A stretch of DNA of 64,000 nucleotides from Oreocharis arfaki (GCA_013398015.1 VZRR01013707.1:310390-374389); one strand, 5' to 3'. Positions 46,976-61,886 are shown, numbered from the stretch's first letter. Numbers and translations: made by a program. Notes: generated by a model not told the origin, from the letters alone.

Positions 46976-49900
46976 GAATATGTAGTGAACTCCGTTTTCT
47001 CTGATTGAGGATAGAGCTGTGGAAGACACAGATCAAACCAAGCAATTCTTAGAAAACCTTATGTTAACTGAGTTGATATGAAGTTGTTGTTAATAGAAGT
47101 TATTATTTTGATATTAAATTCTCTCACTGTGATTCTCTCACAGTTTCCACAGGTGCTCTCTCACAATCATAGGGTGAGAAGAACAGCTGTAAGGACAAGG
47201 CCAGATGTTCACTTAGAATTAGGCAACTGCACTGGCACACTGGTGGCTTCCAGGTAAGAGCTTGAACAGTCCCTCATGGGGTCCCTGACATCTGACGTAT
47301 ATGACTCCACAGTTCCTGTCAGCAGGTAGCAGCTCTTGCCCTCTTATACATGCCCAGGTTACCCAATGCTTGGCTGATGTTGGTGGGCCGCAGCCTCTTG
47401 AGTTGCTGGCTGACTTGGGGAGTTTAATCACTTGGTGGATTTAATGGGACCATTTACAGCTTCTTGGGAGACTTTCACAGGTTGCCTCTCAGCACATACT
47501 TTCCACTCTTCAGCTGTTGTTAGCTGGTACAATTTCTCCATCCACACACAGAGTTACCTACAGTACATGATCACACACACAGAGAAGGGGCTTTCATATT
47601 AAATCTTGTATCTGCTTTGTGTCCTGTACTAAAATCTGGAAACAAAAACTATTTTCCAGCTATATTCTCAACCAGAAAAGACTTCGATTCTTCTAATCTA
47701 GAAAAATCTCCTGGTTCATTTTCTCATTCCATTCCACCATCACACAGATAGTATTGTCCAACAGAATAACAAATTAGAATAGTTGCAATTCATATGTTTA
47801 ATGACATATTTTTAAATTAAAATAATGAACATGGAGTTTTAGCATAAATTTGAATATTGTACTTACCTTGTTTTACTCCCAAATTACAACTTGTCTGCAT
47901 ACTTCTCTTGTTTTGTTCCCAAGTTCAAGCAACACAACAAACATTACTTTTGAGAAACTACAGTATTCTTGTCTGGACTGACTCGAAGAGGATTTTCAGC
48001 CTTTTTTAGTTTGTGGTCTTCAAATACCCTTCACAAGTCTTTGTCTAAGCACTAGGAATTAAAACTAACCTGGAAAAAACTGTATTTTCCCTATTTAATA
48101 CACAAGAAATTCATAGTTAGATAAATGCCATCAGAGAACAGGACGAAAGTTTACAGCACATCTAGAAACAACAGCCAGAATTTCAGGCTCATGGGCCACT
48201 ATCTCAACAAAAGCTGCTTGCTCTCTTCGCCGTGGCTGAGAATTAGAACCACAGCTGCTGACATCCAGAAGTGGAGAAGGCTTTCAGCTCTCTTACAGAG
48301 GAGTAATCATTTCTTCGCTACAGCCATTCCACCACACTGTCCTTTCACAAATTCTCAGTAGTTGCTGTCCTTCCTGCTTTGCTGTGTTAGCTCTAAATCA
48401 TCATTCATGTTTCTCCTTATCAAATAATCTCAAATTACTTTTGAGAGTTTCATTTATTTAAATTTACTTAGAAGATGCACAATTTAGACTTTCATGTAAA
48501 ACCAGTTAATCAGTGCAAGCTTGGAGGAGATATGGATAATGAGAAGAAACCTGTTGTTATTTATGCCACCATCCCTTTCAGGTTTTATCTCTTACAGCTC
48601 TAACATGAGTCTGGCTATACCCAGCCAGACTGCTCTGCATCTGAATAGATGGGTGATTCAGCAACATTTCAGCTGGAGGTCCATCAATTTATTCATATAG
48701 TTCGGGAGGCTGAAGCAGAGAGACTATTCACCATGGCTGAAAAAAAATGCAAACATCATATGTGTCTTCAGAAAGGGAAAGGAGGAAGATTGGGAAGCTA
48801 CAGGCCAATCACGTGGCCTGGGCTTGGAGTCAGAGTCAAAACTTTGAAGAAACGGCAGAACATGCAGTAATGCACTTTTTAAAATTCTGTCTATATGGAG
48901 CTAAAATAGCAACATCCAAAAAAGAAAGGGGGTAAAAAGAGACTGAAGGGAAGAAATCCTGAAAACAAATAACATGGCAGAATGAAGCTACAGAAAAAGT
49001 AAGCTAAGGGGAAATTAATGCTAGAAAAACAGAAAATAGTTATATGTGAGGGAAGAGAAATATATAGATCATAAAGAAAGCAAAAGAGGAAAATGGTTAT
49101 ATAGAAAAACAGAGGACATAACATCAACTCACTTGGCTTAAGTCACCCTTGGCACCCAAGGCTGCACTTGACCCATCTTCGTTCTGTAAAATGTGTTTGC
49201 CAAAGTCCATAATGAAGTCTGGAACAGAGAGAATCTGTTGTGAACTCTCTGGGCCTTTGCATATTTTTAAATCATTCAAAATATCACAGAAAAGAAACCA
49301 ATAAAGTAACACTTTTCCGTTTCTCATTCCAATGCAGTGAGAATTTATAACAGCAGTTGGAAAAAAAAAAGGGGTTTTTTTCCATATCATAATCCTCATA
49401 TGTAGTACTAATTTTTAAATTGTGCATTATAATCATTGTGACACCCTAAGTTCCCTGAAGACCAAAAAACCTAAATTATGCTTTAATCAAAAGGTGATAA
49501 AATAAAGCATTTTATAACAGATTTCAAAACTTCAAATTCCCAGTAGAGTAAAAAGAGTTGTCTTCATATCATGTAGGAAAACCAGCTTGCACCACTGCCG
49601 TGCTTCTGCATCTTTCAAGACATCGTCACCAATATTATCATTGTTAAAATAACACTACTTGCATGTTACATATTTAACTGTAAGCATACCACAAGTCTTC
49701 ATTAACAGTGCTGTATTCCTAACCAGAACATGCTAGCTGGAGATGGATGAGAGCTATTCCCAGTCACAGGAAGTCCAAGGTACCAGCTGAAAGGCTGGTA
49801 TGCAATGTTCTGTACTACAGCTACCTTGTGTGTGGCAGACGAACGCCCAGGTGTGAAAGGCAGCTGTGCAATGCAGTGCACTGCTCCGGAGTTGATGCTG

Positions 49901-52900
49901 CCTGGTACAACCCATATCCATGTATAGCTGGGTAACTATCAACCAGGGAGAACAGAAGAGAGAAAAAAAAATAGCAAAGGTCAGCTTAGTGGGCTGCCAT
50001 TCATCCTGTGTGTGAGATACCCTAGTGGTCCCACCAGAGAACAGAGACTCAAGTGGGAATTCAAATAATCCAGAAAGTCTCTTCAAATTCTTAGTCACAA
50101 CTTTACATAAGACACTAACTGTATTTATACTGCAAAAGGAAAATAAAATAAAATGAAAATATTGAAATTTAATTGGTTTTTAATAATAAACAATAATTTT
50201 TAGAAATGAGACCACCAAGTGATGACACTGGTGCACAGGGCAGTGCTGACACCAGCCAACCTTGTCTGCTGTCTCTTTTTTTTTTGTTCTCACCTGTCCA
50301 CAGCACCTCTGTCCCTTTGCTTTGAGTGTTATGAAATGCCAAAACAACTGCTGAAGTTAGACTTTTTACTTTTCTCTAGTTATTAATGGAGCTCTCTGTC
50401 TAAATGAAACCTCACTCCTTGAAACTTACTGGAACCTAATCTTGAAATCTCTCCTGTTCAGTGAAAAAGTTCCGCAGCACTAGTTAAAGCAATAGCTACG
50501 AGAGCTGTGGGAACAGAGGTGGCAACATGAATATTGAGGAATTGTTTTTCCAAATAGGAATGGCTGTTTAGAGACCAGAGTAACACACCAGCCCATCAGC
50601 CCATGAGACTCCTCTCTGCCTCCTTTCTTCTTGTTTGATAAGAGGAGAGTGACAGATTTTACCAGAGATCAGAGGAAACTGTCTGATCCCAGTGGGCTTT
50701 GGGGACCTGAGAGGTCTTGCTGAGGGACCTACCACTAGTTAAAAGCAAACAGCTCATCACACAGCAGGAAGGGATCTGAAAAGATGGAAATGAGGCACAT
50801 AAATGGGAAGGAGGGATTTGGATGACAGAAAGGTGGTAAAAGAAAGAATAAAAAAAAAAGGGAGGGAAAAGGGAAAAAAAAATACAGACTGAGGGACGAA
50901 ACAACCACAAACCCGACCTGTGCAAGAAAACATCATAAACTTCCTGGGGCTGCAGTTCTCTTTTAAAATTCCCCAAGGATCAGCAGGTAGTTTGAGCTGA
51001 CAGTAAGATGCAGAGCATCCCCTGACATTTATGGGAAGGGTTCTCAGCTGAGGAGCAGCAGTTTTCCTCATGGATACATCGGAATCATTAATTTGCTGGC
51101 CCTCATGCTTCAGCACGTTAAGCACGGAAAGATCCTACTTTCTCCCTCTGCTCACAGAGATGTTTTTTCCTGAATCTTCTCTTCAGGTGAGTGGTTTTCC
51201 ACTGCTGACATTTAATATTGTTCAAGGCAAAGCGGCTGTGTGACCAGACCTCTTTATCAGCAAAACAGTAAACACATTTGTAGTGTTACTAAATTTTGTT
51301 TGGCTGCCTGAAATGAAAACTAGACTGAGTGATAACAGGCTGGAATACCCTGAGACTCAAGCAAATCAAAGAATACTTTAATGGGGACCATGAAAAGTCT
51401 TTTGAAAAAATTCAGAGAGCAAAATACTACAGAGTGACAAAAAGAAAAAGACTATCTAGAGGGAGGGAGTGAGTTAGTGGCTTTTCCTCTACAAAGAAAT
51501 TTAGTACAAAAAGACACCTGGATCTTCTGATACAAAAAAAAAGAAAAAGTAGACAAAAAAATATCCCTGACCACAACTCTCCTCAGTCCCACCAGTTCAT
51601 ACAGAATTTTTCTGAGTCTCATCAACTGATGAGAGACCATCTGGAAGAGCTGTAGTGAAGGTTCTAGAAACACTGTCTCCATGGCATTGGCTCTTGAATG
51701 TGGCTATAGCTTTCTACCTGTGGGCTGAATAGAAGAACAGATCTAGAAAGCAGAATTCCTTCTTGGGTAATGAATCCCACATGAGACAGCTTCTGTCACT
51801 GAATTAAATACCCTCGAGAGGAGTTTTCAAGAGAGCTTCTAGAAAAGTTGAGTGAATATGTATATTCTCTCTTAGAGAAAACACTTCAGGATAGGAAGAC
51901 TAACTGGTACTAGTTCTGAGCACGAGACAGTGCTGTCTGCTGGTCCCTTTCTCTTGGTGACACACCTACACCCACGAACATCCATCTTTGCTGCAAGCTC
52001 CCTCATGAGGGCCTCTTCTCTCAATATTACAAAAAATAGCAGCTGAGGTTCACTCCGTGCTACGCTGAACACCACCCTTACAAAACACTGCAGATGTGTA
52101 AATGTCAGCCTTGCATTGTGCCATATCCACTTTTACAGAGAGACCAGAAACAGATCACCCATCCTCACCACCCATCACCACGGCTTGCTGAGCTTCTGCT
52201 CAGTGCCCTCCCAAAGCCTGTTCTGGTTCTGCTCATGACTGCTTGCGCAGCAGCTGTCTCTGGATTGCAGGCCTTCTATTGCTCCTGTTGCTGAGGTGAA
52301 TATGTGATTTCTGATTCTGAATAGGGTCAGCTTGGATCCAGAAACGGGCACTACGTATGGTACTCCATCACCATGGGAATTTCCCAGGGCAGCACTGAGC
52401 AGCACCGAATATCCCAGTGCTTCCTGCACGTAGTCCCCACCACCAAGACCTTACTTCAATCCACCTGGGGTGTGACACTGTCATCCCTTATATCTGACGT
52501 GTCTCTGGTCACAGTGCAGGCATTACGAGATGCAAAGGTCCGAATTTCCCAGATCAGGACAATCCATGTCCACTGCTATGGTTGCAGGTGCCAGGTGGTG
52601 CCTACCACCTCCTTGTCCCACAGCTGCTGTCACTGCAAAGGACACATCACTGACTTCATGAGAGAAGGCAGGTCCTCACCAAGTGAGGAAGGTTTAATGA
52701 ATCTGCCTGAGCCAGTGATGAATGATAGATGTTGCCCAGTATTAGCAAGGAAAGACAAGTGCTGCTTGGAGTATTTTGACATGTCAGAGATGAGTCATGG
52801 GAATTCCTTATTTTGCATTACCCAGAGTCCATTCCAAATAGAGAAAATAACTAATATAAGAATAGCTATATTCAGCTTTCAAGCTACCATCTGCTGCATT

Positions 52901-54465
52901 CTTGTCACCACGCAGAGAAGCTGGTAAGCATCTAGCAACCTCGTGTTACAAGAAGGTAAAGCTGAAGAGCATGAATTTGCTTGTGTGACAAAGCTGGCAC
53001 TAAGACTCAGCTCCCAACCCCCACCTGGTCATTCATATTACACTTCTCTCCTCTAAAATCTTAGAGTGGTCAAATAAGAAGTTCAAGGCATTCAAAAAGA
53101 ACCTGATCCAGTCAGGTTATCAACAGGAGTACTACTGTGAACAATTCATTGTGAAGTAAATGAAGCTGCTCATAGAATTGTGGGTGTCCACAGCTTCTCT
53201 TTGGGAGTAGATGGAAGGCTAAAGCAAATTATGTTTTCTTTTAAATGGGAAAGAGAAACTGTCGGATGATTCTCCAACTTCAGTATTGTTAGCTGTTGTT
53301 AAATTAATAAAACATCCAGTACGTGAGCAAATTATCAAATGGCTTAAGTACAATTCTAGTGCATTTCAAATATCAGTTCTAATTATATTTTCCTTTGACA
53401 AAGTAATTACACTTCAAGAAACCGCAATCAGAACAATTTTTCACTGCCAAATCTGAGAACAGAAGGTGAAAAAGGTGCATTTAGATGATTTTATAAATGA
53501 CTAACTTAACTTTTATATAATAAAAAAAAATAATAGTAGAACAGCTTAAAAATAGACTAGAGAACTCACATTTTAATCCTATTTCAAGTCGTTCAATGAT
53601 TTGTAATTTAATGAGCCTTAATATGAAGCTTATGTTTAGCTTTCTTTCCCTCCATTAACTTGATTTCTTGATACTGAAAGTTGTTTGGCTGCTATACAGA
53701 CAATATATATTTTTAGTCAAAAATTCACGAGAGCAAAATTAAGCACAGCCATTTCCTGTCCCACTCCAGCTCCACAAGATACTCTGAACATCTGTTAAAG
53801 AAGACTGCAAGATATTCTTGTGAGGACTGAGAGTCTGTTTATTTTGTGAGGATACTGGGTTCAGGGCTGTTGAGCATACAAGACTGGGACAAGAGACAGG
53901 AAGAGAAGGAATACATTAAAAACCCAGTGATGGAATCCAAAATGAGCAGGAGAAAATTGATACTTATACCAAAGACCGGGGCTCTCACATTGATTATTGG
54001 TGGGACATTGCTGGAACAGAGCTTTGACAAACTCCACGAAAACTCTTTAACTGATAAGGAGGGGGAAGCAAGATTACCTGGGATGTTAAGGCCATAAGCA
54101 AACCTACTATGGGATATTTGAGGAAACTGTGGGAATGTGATAAACTTACTATGAAATATTCAAGGTAAGGGAAAATATAGGCATCAGTGTAAATAGGGGA
54201 GGACCAATAATGGGAAAAAGGAGAGAAGAGGAGGGTAGATAAATGCCACCAAGTCCTGTGCCTGACCACTGCAGTCTGTCATTGTTACACTCCATTCTTC
54301 AATATTACCCTGGGTGAGAGTGCTCTCCAGCCCATACAAATCTACTCTAGCAGAAGTCTCAGAGCTGACTAAGGAAGGGACCATAGGTCTGAGCCAGCTA
54401 TTGGGCAATCCCGGGGCCTGAGAGATGGGGGACACCATAGGGCTGGACCTGCTACTAGAGAGATT
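46976..54465. other. Long unique noncoding stretch
   Basis: About 7.5 kb with no recognised gene or mobile element. 48900-49120 and 50810-50890 are purine-rich on the plus strand. The longest ATG ORF is 184 codons at 52373-52927 and has no domain I know. A short imperfect repeat (ACYTACTATGRRATATT type) lies near 54105-54165. An unknown ancient repeat at 54240-54540 is possible but not demonstrable. Confidence 0.45.
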
Positions 54466-54471
54466 CATCTC

Positions 54472-54493
54472 TGTGTGTGTGTGTGTGTGTGTG
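54472..54493 (+). repeat. (TG)11 microsatellite
   Basis: A perfect 22-base TG run followed by CATGTGTTTGTGTCTGTG. Moderate length; may be polymorphic. Confidence 0.95.
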
Positions 54494-54499
54494 CATGTG

Positions 54500-57400
54500 T
54501 TTGTGTCTGTGATCCATCTGCTAGCATGGCTGGATCCCAACTAAATGACAAGTAAGGACCAATTGTATTTCTCATGTTTACTTTAGGCAGCCACTGCAGC
54601 CCAGAAAATGATGCTGTGCCCCAGAGCCTCCTGGATTCACCTTTCCCCCATCAATGCTCCCTCTGTAATCCCACTGTTTTCAAGTGCACACACACACCTC
54701 TCCGGATGTGCTGTGTATGATCAGAACCACTCTGTCAAGGTAGCACTGAAAGAGAAAACATCAGCTCCATCCTTGCCATGTGGACCTGATGTTCTTCCAA
54801 CCTGAGGCAGCAACGGATGCACAAAAAAACTCCCAGATTTCCTCCAGGCAGATTTTGATGAATTGCTCCTTCTGGACTGACAACAGAGCGATAACATGAC
54901 TTGAGCAAGAAATGCTTGTCTTCAACTGTTTTCTCCTCTCTTCTTCACAATATAAAGCATGACAGGTTTCTGATAGCGCACAGAAGATTACAGACTTACT
55001 GAGGCCCATAGGGTCTTCTGTGAGAGAAGGCATGGATTGCCTCTCCAGGGCAGCATGGTGATCTGGATGCAGTATCTTTTTAAGCCCTACCTCAGTCTCA
55101 AAATGCATTTAATAAGGTCTGGAAAAGTTTCAAGTAGCATTTGACATGCTGCCTCAGCTACTTAGCTCCCCACGGTGCCCACGAGAAAACCACACACCCA
55201 AGATAGCTCACAGAAAATCTTGCCGGAGATGCGGGTAAATAGTGGGTTTATCTGCACAGCCAGACTAGTAGCAGATTGAGAGAGAGAAGATAATTAGCAA
55301 TTTTGGGATGTTGGCAATATGTAATTTCAGACAAAAATATTTGCTTTGATGCTCTGACTTAGAGTTTTGGCACAATTTCTGTTCCAGTCTTCCTTTCAGA
55401 TGCTAGAGACTGTCCACTGTTGGCTGTTTTATGCCCCTTTCTTTTCCTCACATAATTAACATATGCTACATGCTTTTGGAATCAGATAATTTTGTTCAAA
55501 GTTTTCCTTTTTTCCCCCATATTCAGTTTATGAGCACCAGAGCTATTAAATTTGAAATTTTTAGTTGTTTTCAATTCCACCCACCGTCAACTGCAAGGTT
55601 CAGGGCCACTGCAGGCTCTTAGCAGCCTCTTGTATGCATCCAAACAGCTCATACTGTTTTTGTTGAGGAAATTATTCTTAAAGCAATACTGTATAGAACT
55701 AGTAATTGCTGCCCTGACTCTTTCTGCTGTATTCCCCTCACCATTTTGTGAGGCAAATCTATTTCTCATTCTGTTTCACTGTTACACATCTCTTTGGTGT
55801 CCTCCTGCAGTGATGCCAGAAGCTGGGTCAGTTGTGTTGTGTACACAAAGTGATTTGGAGGTTTGGGACACGGGAGGCTGTGGAAGCTGCCCAGCTGGAC
55901 CACAGGAATGCAGCACCAATGTGCCACTCTCACAAAGGACCTGAGACTGACAATCTGCCCATTACAGAGAAGCTTTTGGGGTGGAACTCTGTTTCTGTCG
56001 TGCGTCTGGAGAAAAAGTTCTGTCTTGCAACAGCACTATGGAGAACAGTAATGACACCTGAGACCAGGCAGGCTAACTGCACCACTAGGCCTGTTTTGAG
56101 TCACTTCTCACTGGATTTAAATCCTGCTTCTCATGTGAGTACTGGAATGTACCAGAGTATTCCACTCATCTGGTGTCTGGTTGTAATCCACAATCAGGTT
56201 CTGAATGTGAACAATATCTAAAAAGAGTTTCTTAAAGGCCATTTTGTAGTAGTGATTGTGAGTAGAACGTAGAAGAAACCAAATTCAGGCACATTGGTAT
56301 TCAGATCCAAGCAAAAAGCATTAGTGCAGTCCTAGAAGTCATTGACCTGATTTATAGCCTGAATTTCTATATTCCTCCAGGGTTTCAGTGATGACATGCT
56401 TGCCACATGCTGTCTGTTCAACACAGTTCTTCGTCTTTCTCAGAATGATTCTGTAAAAGTCAGCATTTGTGCAAAAGAAAACTAAGGGAAGATTAGAAAG
56501 GCCAGGACCATGCTAGACCCAGCATACAAATCATTCAGCCGACATGCCTTATGTGTCGTCACCACTGGCATATCTGTGTCTTCTGCCTTCCACCCTCACT
56601 CACAAAACCTCTTCGTTTTCCCCTGGAAATCAGGATGCTTCACAAAAATGCACATGAGCATAGGCTTGAGCCTGAGGTTCGCAGCAGCAGGGCTTCAGTG
56701 TTGATTATGAGCAATTCTGATGTTTTCTGCTGATTACCATGCATGTTTCTCTCCTACACAACATCTAAAATGATTCCTCATGTTTCTCTTGTCCTTTCTC
56801 CTAATGCAAGAGAAAAGGGCATTTCCTAATACTGAAAGGCAGATGAGGAACACACTCCCCAGGCAAAGCACGAATAGCCTGTAGCCAACTTATTTCACAA
56901 TATTCTTCAATGTCAACATCTTTCCTAGATCCCCCAAATGATTATGCATCTGTACTGATCAGGAAAATACCCAGAGGTATCATAATGCCAACAGCTTTGG
57001 TGGGATATGTCTCCTCATTCTTCCTTCAAGGTACAAAACTGCTTCTCACTCGAGGAGACAAAAAAGAAACTTTCTGTATACTCAGAATATTAAATAACTG
57101 GAAACTTTGTATTTCTGTAACACATCTAGTACTCCTGTTACTGGAGGCAAAATACTGAGCTAGATAGGTGAGTGTTTGAATAACAAGGTTATTGTTTATT
57201 AATATCATAAAAAATTACCACTGGTGTGCAAGATGGAACAGTATTCGACAGCAGATTACTCAGTTCTTTTATAAATGCATGTCAACTGCTATGGCAGTCA
57301 GGAATAAGATAGACAACTGTAATACCAGTAATTTTTGACACATTTTTCCCTGTTTTCTATTGTTTCTCTCTAAGTCCCATTAGTAATCAACAATTCAATA

Positions 57401-58440
57401 GTCTTACAGGCTCCCTTACTCAGAGCAAGAACATATTTTAAACTTGATTTACCTGTTCCTTCTCAAACCCTCTACCAGAAGCAGAAATTTTACAGCTTTA
57501 AAAATACATTAATATGAAGCTGGGGGCAAGAGTTAATGACAGTTGTTTCTACCTTTCTCTAAGTACTGACTGAAGATGCAAGGATTCAGAGAAATTCTTG
57601 CTTCTAACAGTATGCATCCTTCCTTAAAACATGAGGAATGAGGTGTGTTCCCTTTCTTTTTCAGAAAGAGAGGCTTTAAAGGACTTGACATTGCAAAGGA
57701 GTCATAGGGTAAAATAACAATACTACCCTGCTTTCCTTTACTATTTCACCCCAGGTTGCCAGCACACCAAATACGCAGCTGCATTATCATAAAATCAACC
57801 AAAAAGAAATATAGAGGATATTGAGGCCCTTCAGCCATTACTGCCACACAAGTGAATCAATGCCAGGGGGACTCAGTGTGTGTGTCCAGTTTCAGCACTT
57901 CCCTTGTGAAAAGCCGCAGATTTTAACTCTTGACTGCTTCTGAAATCTTGAGCATAAATATTCCTTTTAAAATAAATGTGTAAGTTCTTAATTACGACTC
58001 ATTAGGGATATTATTATTCTATTTTATTAACTTCTTGACAAGTAAAGTTGCAGACATACGAAAAGCTATTCTATGAATGACAACATATGATAAATGAAGA
58101 GATATGTTCTATATTAAATGGCTTTTCCTTTTTAAGGATTTGTGAAAAATAAATAAATGTTTATCCTGTTTTTAAGATCTGACTGTGTGGTCTGATATGT
58201 CTATCCCCCTCTCCACCACGGATGGCTGGTACATATACAAGCGATAACTCATGTGGGTCACAGGCCCAGCATGAGGTCTCTCTGGCACCAAAGGGCTCAG
58301 GCCAGCAGCTAAGAGTCAACATCTTAGTCTGGAAAGCAAACGTGGGTAGAGATGAAAGAAATACTCTTGGCCAGAAGACACCATTTTTTACATCTGTAAA
58401 AGACCACACAAATTAACACACAGCAGAAGTCTCTTACCCA
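54500..58440. other. Unique noncoding DNA
   Basis: No recognised gene. Overlapping ORFs of about 130 codons in two frames at 55552-55944 and 55832-56221 share no domain with any family I know. The sequence is AT-rich with ordinary complexity. Confidence 0.45.
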
Positions 58441-58444
58441 CTCC

Positions 58445-58835
58445 TTGGGAACGTACGAGATTTCTCCCCTTAAGTCCAGACGCGGCCTTTTGAGGTTACT
58501 TCCCCAGGGATTGAGAGAAAGGAATTTTGACGTCTACCCCTTCACGGACTGGTGGTAAGAAACATTGAATCCTAAGTCATACTATTTCTTAGCTAGCTGT
58601 AATTTTAATGGTACCTTTAATTCTGCGTGTATATTAATATTCCCTTTTGTCTTTTTTCCTGTGTAAGATTTCTGTTTCAAGTCTTGTGTTTGTTAGTTTT
58701 GTGTCTATTAAATAAATAATTCATTTTATAATAGACTGGATCAGCCATTATTAAAGACCCTACAAATCAAAGTGGATTTTGGAGTGCTGGCCACTCCGAT
58801 ACAGTGACTGCCTACTGCCAGAGGCCTGGGCTACA
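58445..58835 (+). mobile_element. Possible LTR remnant
   Basis: It differs from its flanks in carrying CpGs (AACGTACGAG, CCAGACGCGGCC, TTGACGTCT, TTCACGGACTGG). It has a poly(A)-signal-like CTATTAAATAAATAA near 58706-58720 followed by GATCAGCCATTATTAAAGAC and GTGCTGGCCACTCCGATAC. This looks like the end of an endogenous retroviral LTR, but I cannot fix its ends or family. It could be unique sequence. Confidence 0.3.
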
Positions 58836-60798
58836 GACAGGAGCTGATTCAAACTTACATTGTCTATTCATAACAAACTGGAAGTTCCAAAACTGCAGGT
58901 TTCTTTCCTGGTGAAACAGTGAAGTTCACAGAACTGGACAGCAACTACCCCTACACCATGTATTTAAACAATTTAAGTATTTAAATGAACTATCATGTAA
59001 GTTTGATCCTTTGAATCCATAGAAATTGTAATCTACCCTGCACAGTGGCTGAACTAAATGTTCATTACTAAATGCAGTTGAAGAAGCAAGGAAAGGTGAT
59101 AAATCACCACCACAGCAAGGAAAACAGCCCCTTCAACTGGAGGCACCAGCTTTCCAAGCCTTCTGCAAAAGGATTGCACAGTCTGGTGTCCCCAAAGTAC
59201 TTTGACGTGTATATCCTCTAAAACTGCAAGTCACTTGAGACAGGCTTGACAAAGAACTGAAGCAGACATCACTGTGGCAGGCAGGCACTGACACCGTCAG
59301 AGAATACAGGGACATTTTAGACACTGTCAGAGTGTTTCATGTCTAAATCCCACCTTTCTCATCTTGCACTGGGAAGTTCAAAGATACCCAATAAACTAGT
59401 CCTATCTCATGTTGTTCCCTCCCTAAAAGAGTCATTCCAGTAAAGTAAACAGCAGGATTATTAAAAATTACATATGTTTATTTTCAGATCATACTTTACA
59501 ACATACTTGCAATCACTAGAAGAGTCCAACCAAAATGGAATCTGTCCTACTTCTGCAGAGGCTTCACAGCTGCCCAGAGCAGCTCCTTGGATACACAGGA
59601 GACATCTGACACCTCAGAGCCCACCAGACATACTGTCCAGCTGCAGGCTGACCTCCCGCAATGTGGGCATGTAGTTCCAGACACATCCAACCCATGATGC
59701 AGCTGAGATGCACTGAAGCTTATTGCTTTAAACTGCTGTACATGAGGCAGCCCCACCAAAGCAAGCAGCCTGGGAAAAGCTGCAGTTTGTACTAAGACAA
59801 AGGCACTTTTCATGGCTTTACCAGCTGTGTTCTTCTCAGCCTCTGTTCCTTGCATTTCCTCAAGCTTGTGAGCAAGTGTGGATCCAGCTCACGGCTACAA
59901 TTTGTAGGCTGAGAGAGGAATTTCCCAATAGCTCAAATCCTGGAGCTGACAAACCTGCTCTATAAATAAGAGAAATGGCAGTTTTTCATCACTAGTTTAA
60001 ATTAGGTTTGAGCACTCTGAAAAACCTCCTGTGAACCTGCAATACTGATAGGAAGCGCACACATTTACTCCTTGTCTAACCTATCCAAAATTAACCTCCT
60101 CCTGCCTATCTAATTTTCCATCTGGAGGAAATTTTGGCACATTCTGATTCAGACCCAGAAAAAAGGCTGTGGTACTTCATCCATATTTTTGTCTCTGGCT
60201 TGAATGTTTAGCTAATTGTGGAGGCATCTATGCCCCCTTGCTGATGTGCATGCTGCCAGCATGTGCACCACACTACCCTCACACAGCTCCCTTTCCCACC
60301 CCTTCCACCTGCTGGTCCAATGGAAATGAGCCCATCAGACTCTCAGAAAGCATCAACCACCTTGGGCTTCATTAAAAAATAATAATAATATGAAGGAGTA
60401 AATTTTCCCTCATGCCAGGCAGGTTGGTGCTTTTTCACCATTGATGTAAAAGTGCCAGATCCAAATCCCTCCTCCTCCTCCTCCACCTTGCAAGAAATCT
60501 CAGCATAAACACAGACTTCCAGCAAGGATATCCCAATTTTTAAATTACGTTTTCATTTCTCTTGTTGGAATTTCTCCACTTTTTTGTTTTTATACAATTA
60601 TCCAATATATTTTGGAGCAGAATTTTAATGTCTGCTCTCTGCACTTCTGACACCTTCTTGTGGTGCATCTTGGGTAACACACACCTAAAAAGCACTGCCT
60701 GCAGAAAATGTGCCCCCACAAAAAAATATTGACAGTACGTTAAAATACATTTGATTGCTCTAATGGAAACTGTCAGAGGCCACCTGGTTCTTCAATGT

Positions 60799-60832
60799 AG
60801 AAAAAGCAAAAAAAAAAAAAAAAGCTTTTTCT
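60799..60832. repeat. Poly-A16 flanked by a perfect 9-bp inverted repeat
   Basis: AGAAAAAGC, sixteen A, then GCTTTTTCT. The arms are exactly complementary, so the stretch can fold with the A run as loop. Confidence 0.9.
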
Positions 60833-61886
60833 TCTATCAATAAATCTCTGAGCATATGCAGCCTAATTTTTTTTCCCTTTTTTTATATGGAGGTTTACAC
60901 GCAAGTGGAGGGCTCAGCTATTGCTAATACAGAGATCAATGAGAGCATCACCATATCTTTTTTTTCCTTCCTCTGGCTCTATGATTTCCAGAGAAAGCAA
61001 CTTACTAAGCTTTTTCTGTCTTAACCTTAAGGTGAATTCTCTAAAAACATCAGAAAGGGATAATATTTTCTGTGTATTCTTCCATATTCTGTTAAGAGTT
61101 TTTGCATTCAAGAAACGTATTTTAAAATTTTTCTCATCTCCTATTTAGATACCTTTCTAGTCAATACACCCTCAAATGACAGGAAGGATTTTCTATATTC
61201 TTAAACTAATAACGGGCCTTTTATTTCCTGTTAGTATTAAAAATTGCATCTCCTTGAGCTTATTTACTGGTAAATTTAGTTCATATATTCCTTTATAGAG
61301 GTTGGGTCACCTCAGCAAACATGAATTTTACCTCTTCACCCTCTACTGTTTGTGGATTTTCTTTCAGAAGTAATATCTCAGCTGCTAGCACTATATCCTT
61401 ATCCAGCTTGAAATTAATAAATATCACATTTCCTTTCATGCTGGTCTCTAAACATCTGCTGCAACATTGACAATGATTCTTATGATACATTTTATGAGGT
61501 AATATTGTTGCTACTATCCTCAGAGCAGACCGGGCATGAAAACCCTACCAAAGCAAATCAACACAATTTAGTTCTCGCATGTCGCTGCCTGGGGTTGAGT
61601 GGTTCGATAGATGTGCTGAATACTTACAGCCTCAATCTCAGAACCGAGTCTGCCTTCCTGTCCTGGGTCTGCTCTATGATTTTGATTCTCTGTCACATTT
61701 GTAGCACCAAAAGAGTCTTCAGCCTCCATATGGTTCAAACTGTGGTGTGTTATTCACTTTTCTGAGTAACTTGTTTTCATTTATTTCACATTTACATTGA
61801 CTCAGACATGGAGTTTGGGTCAAAATTTACTAATCTTAGTATTTATTAGTTGATTTATAGGCAAATGTTTGCAGAAAATGAACTTT

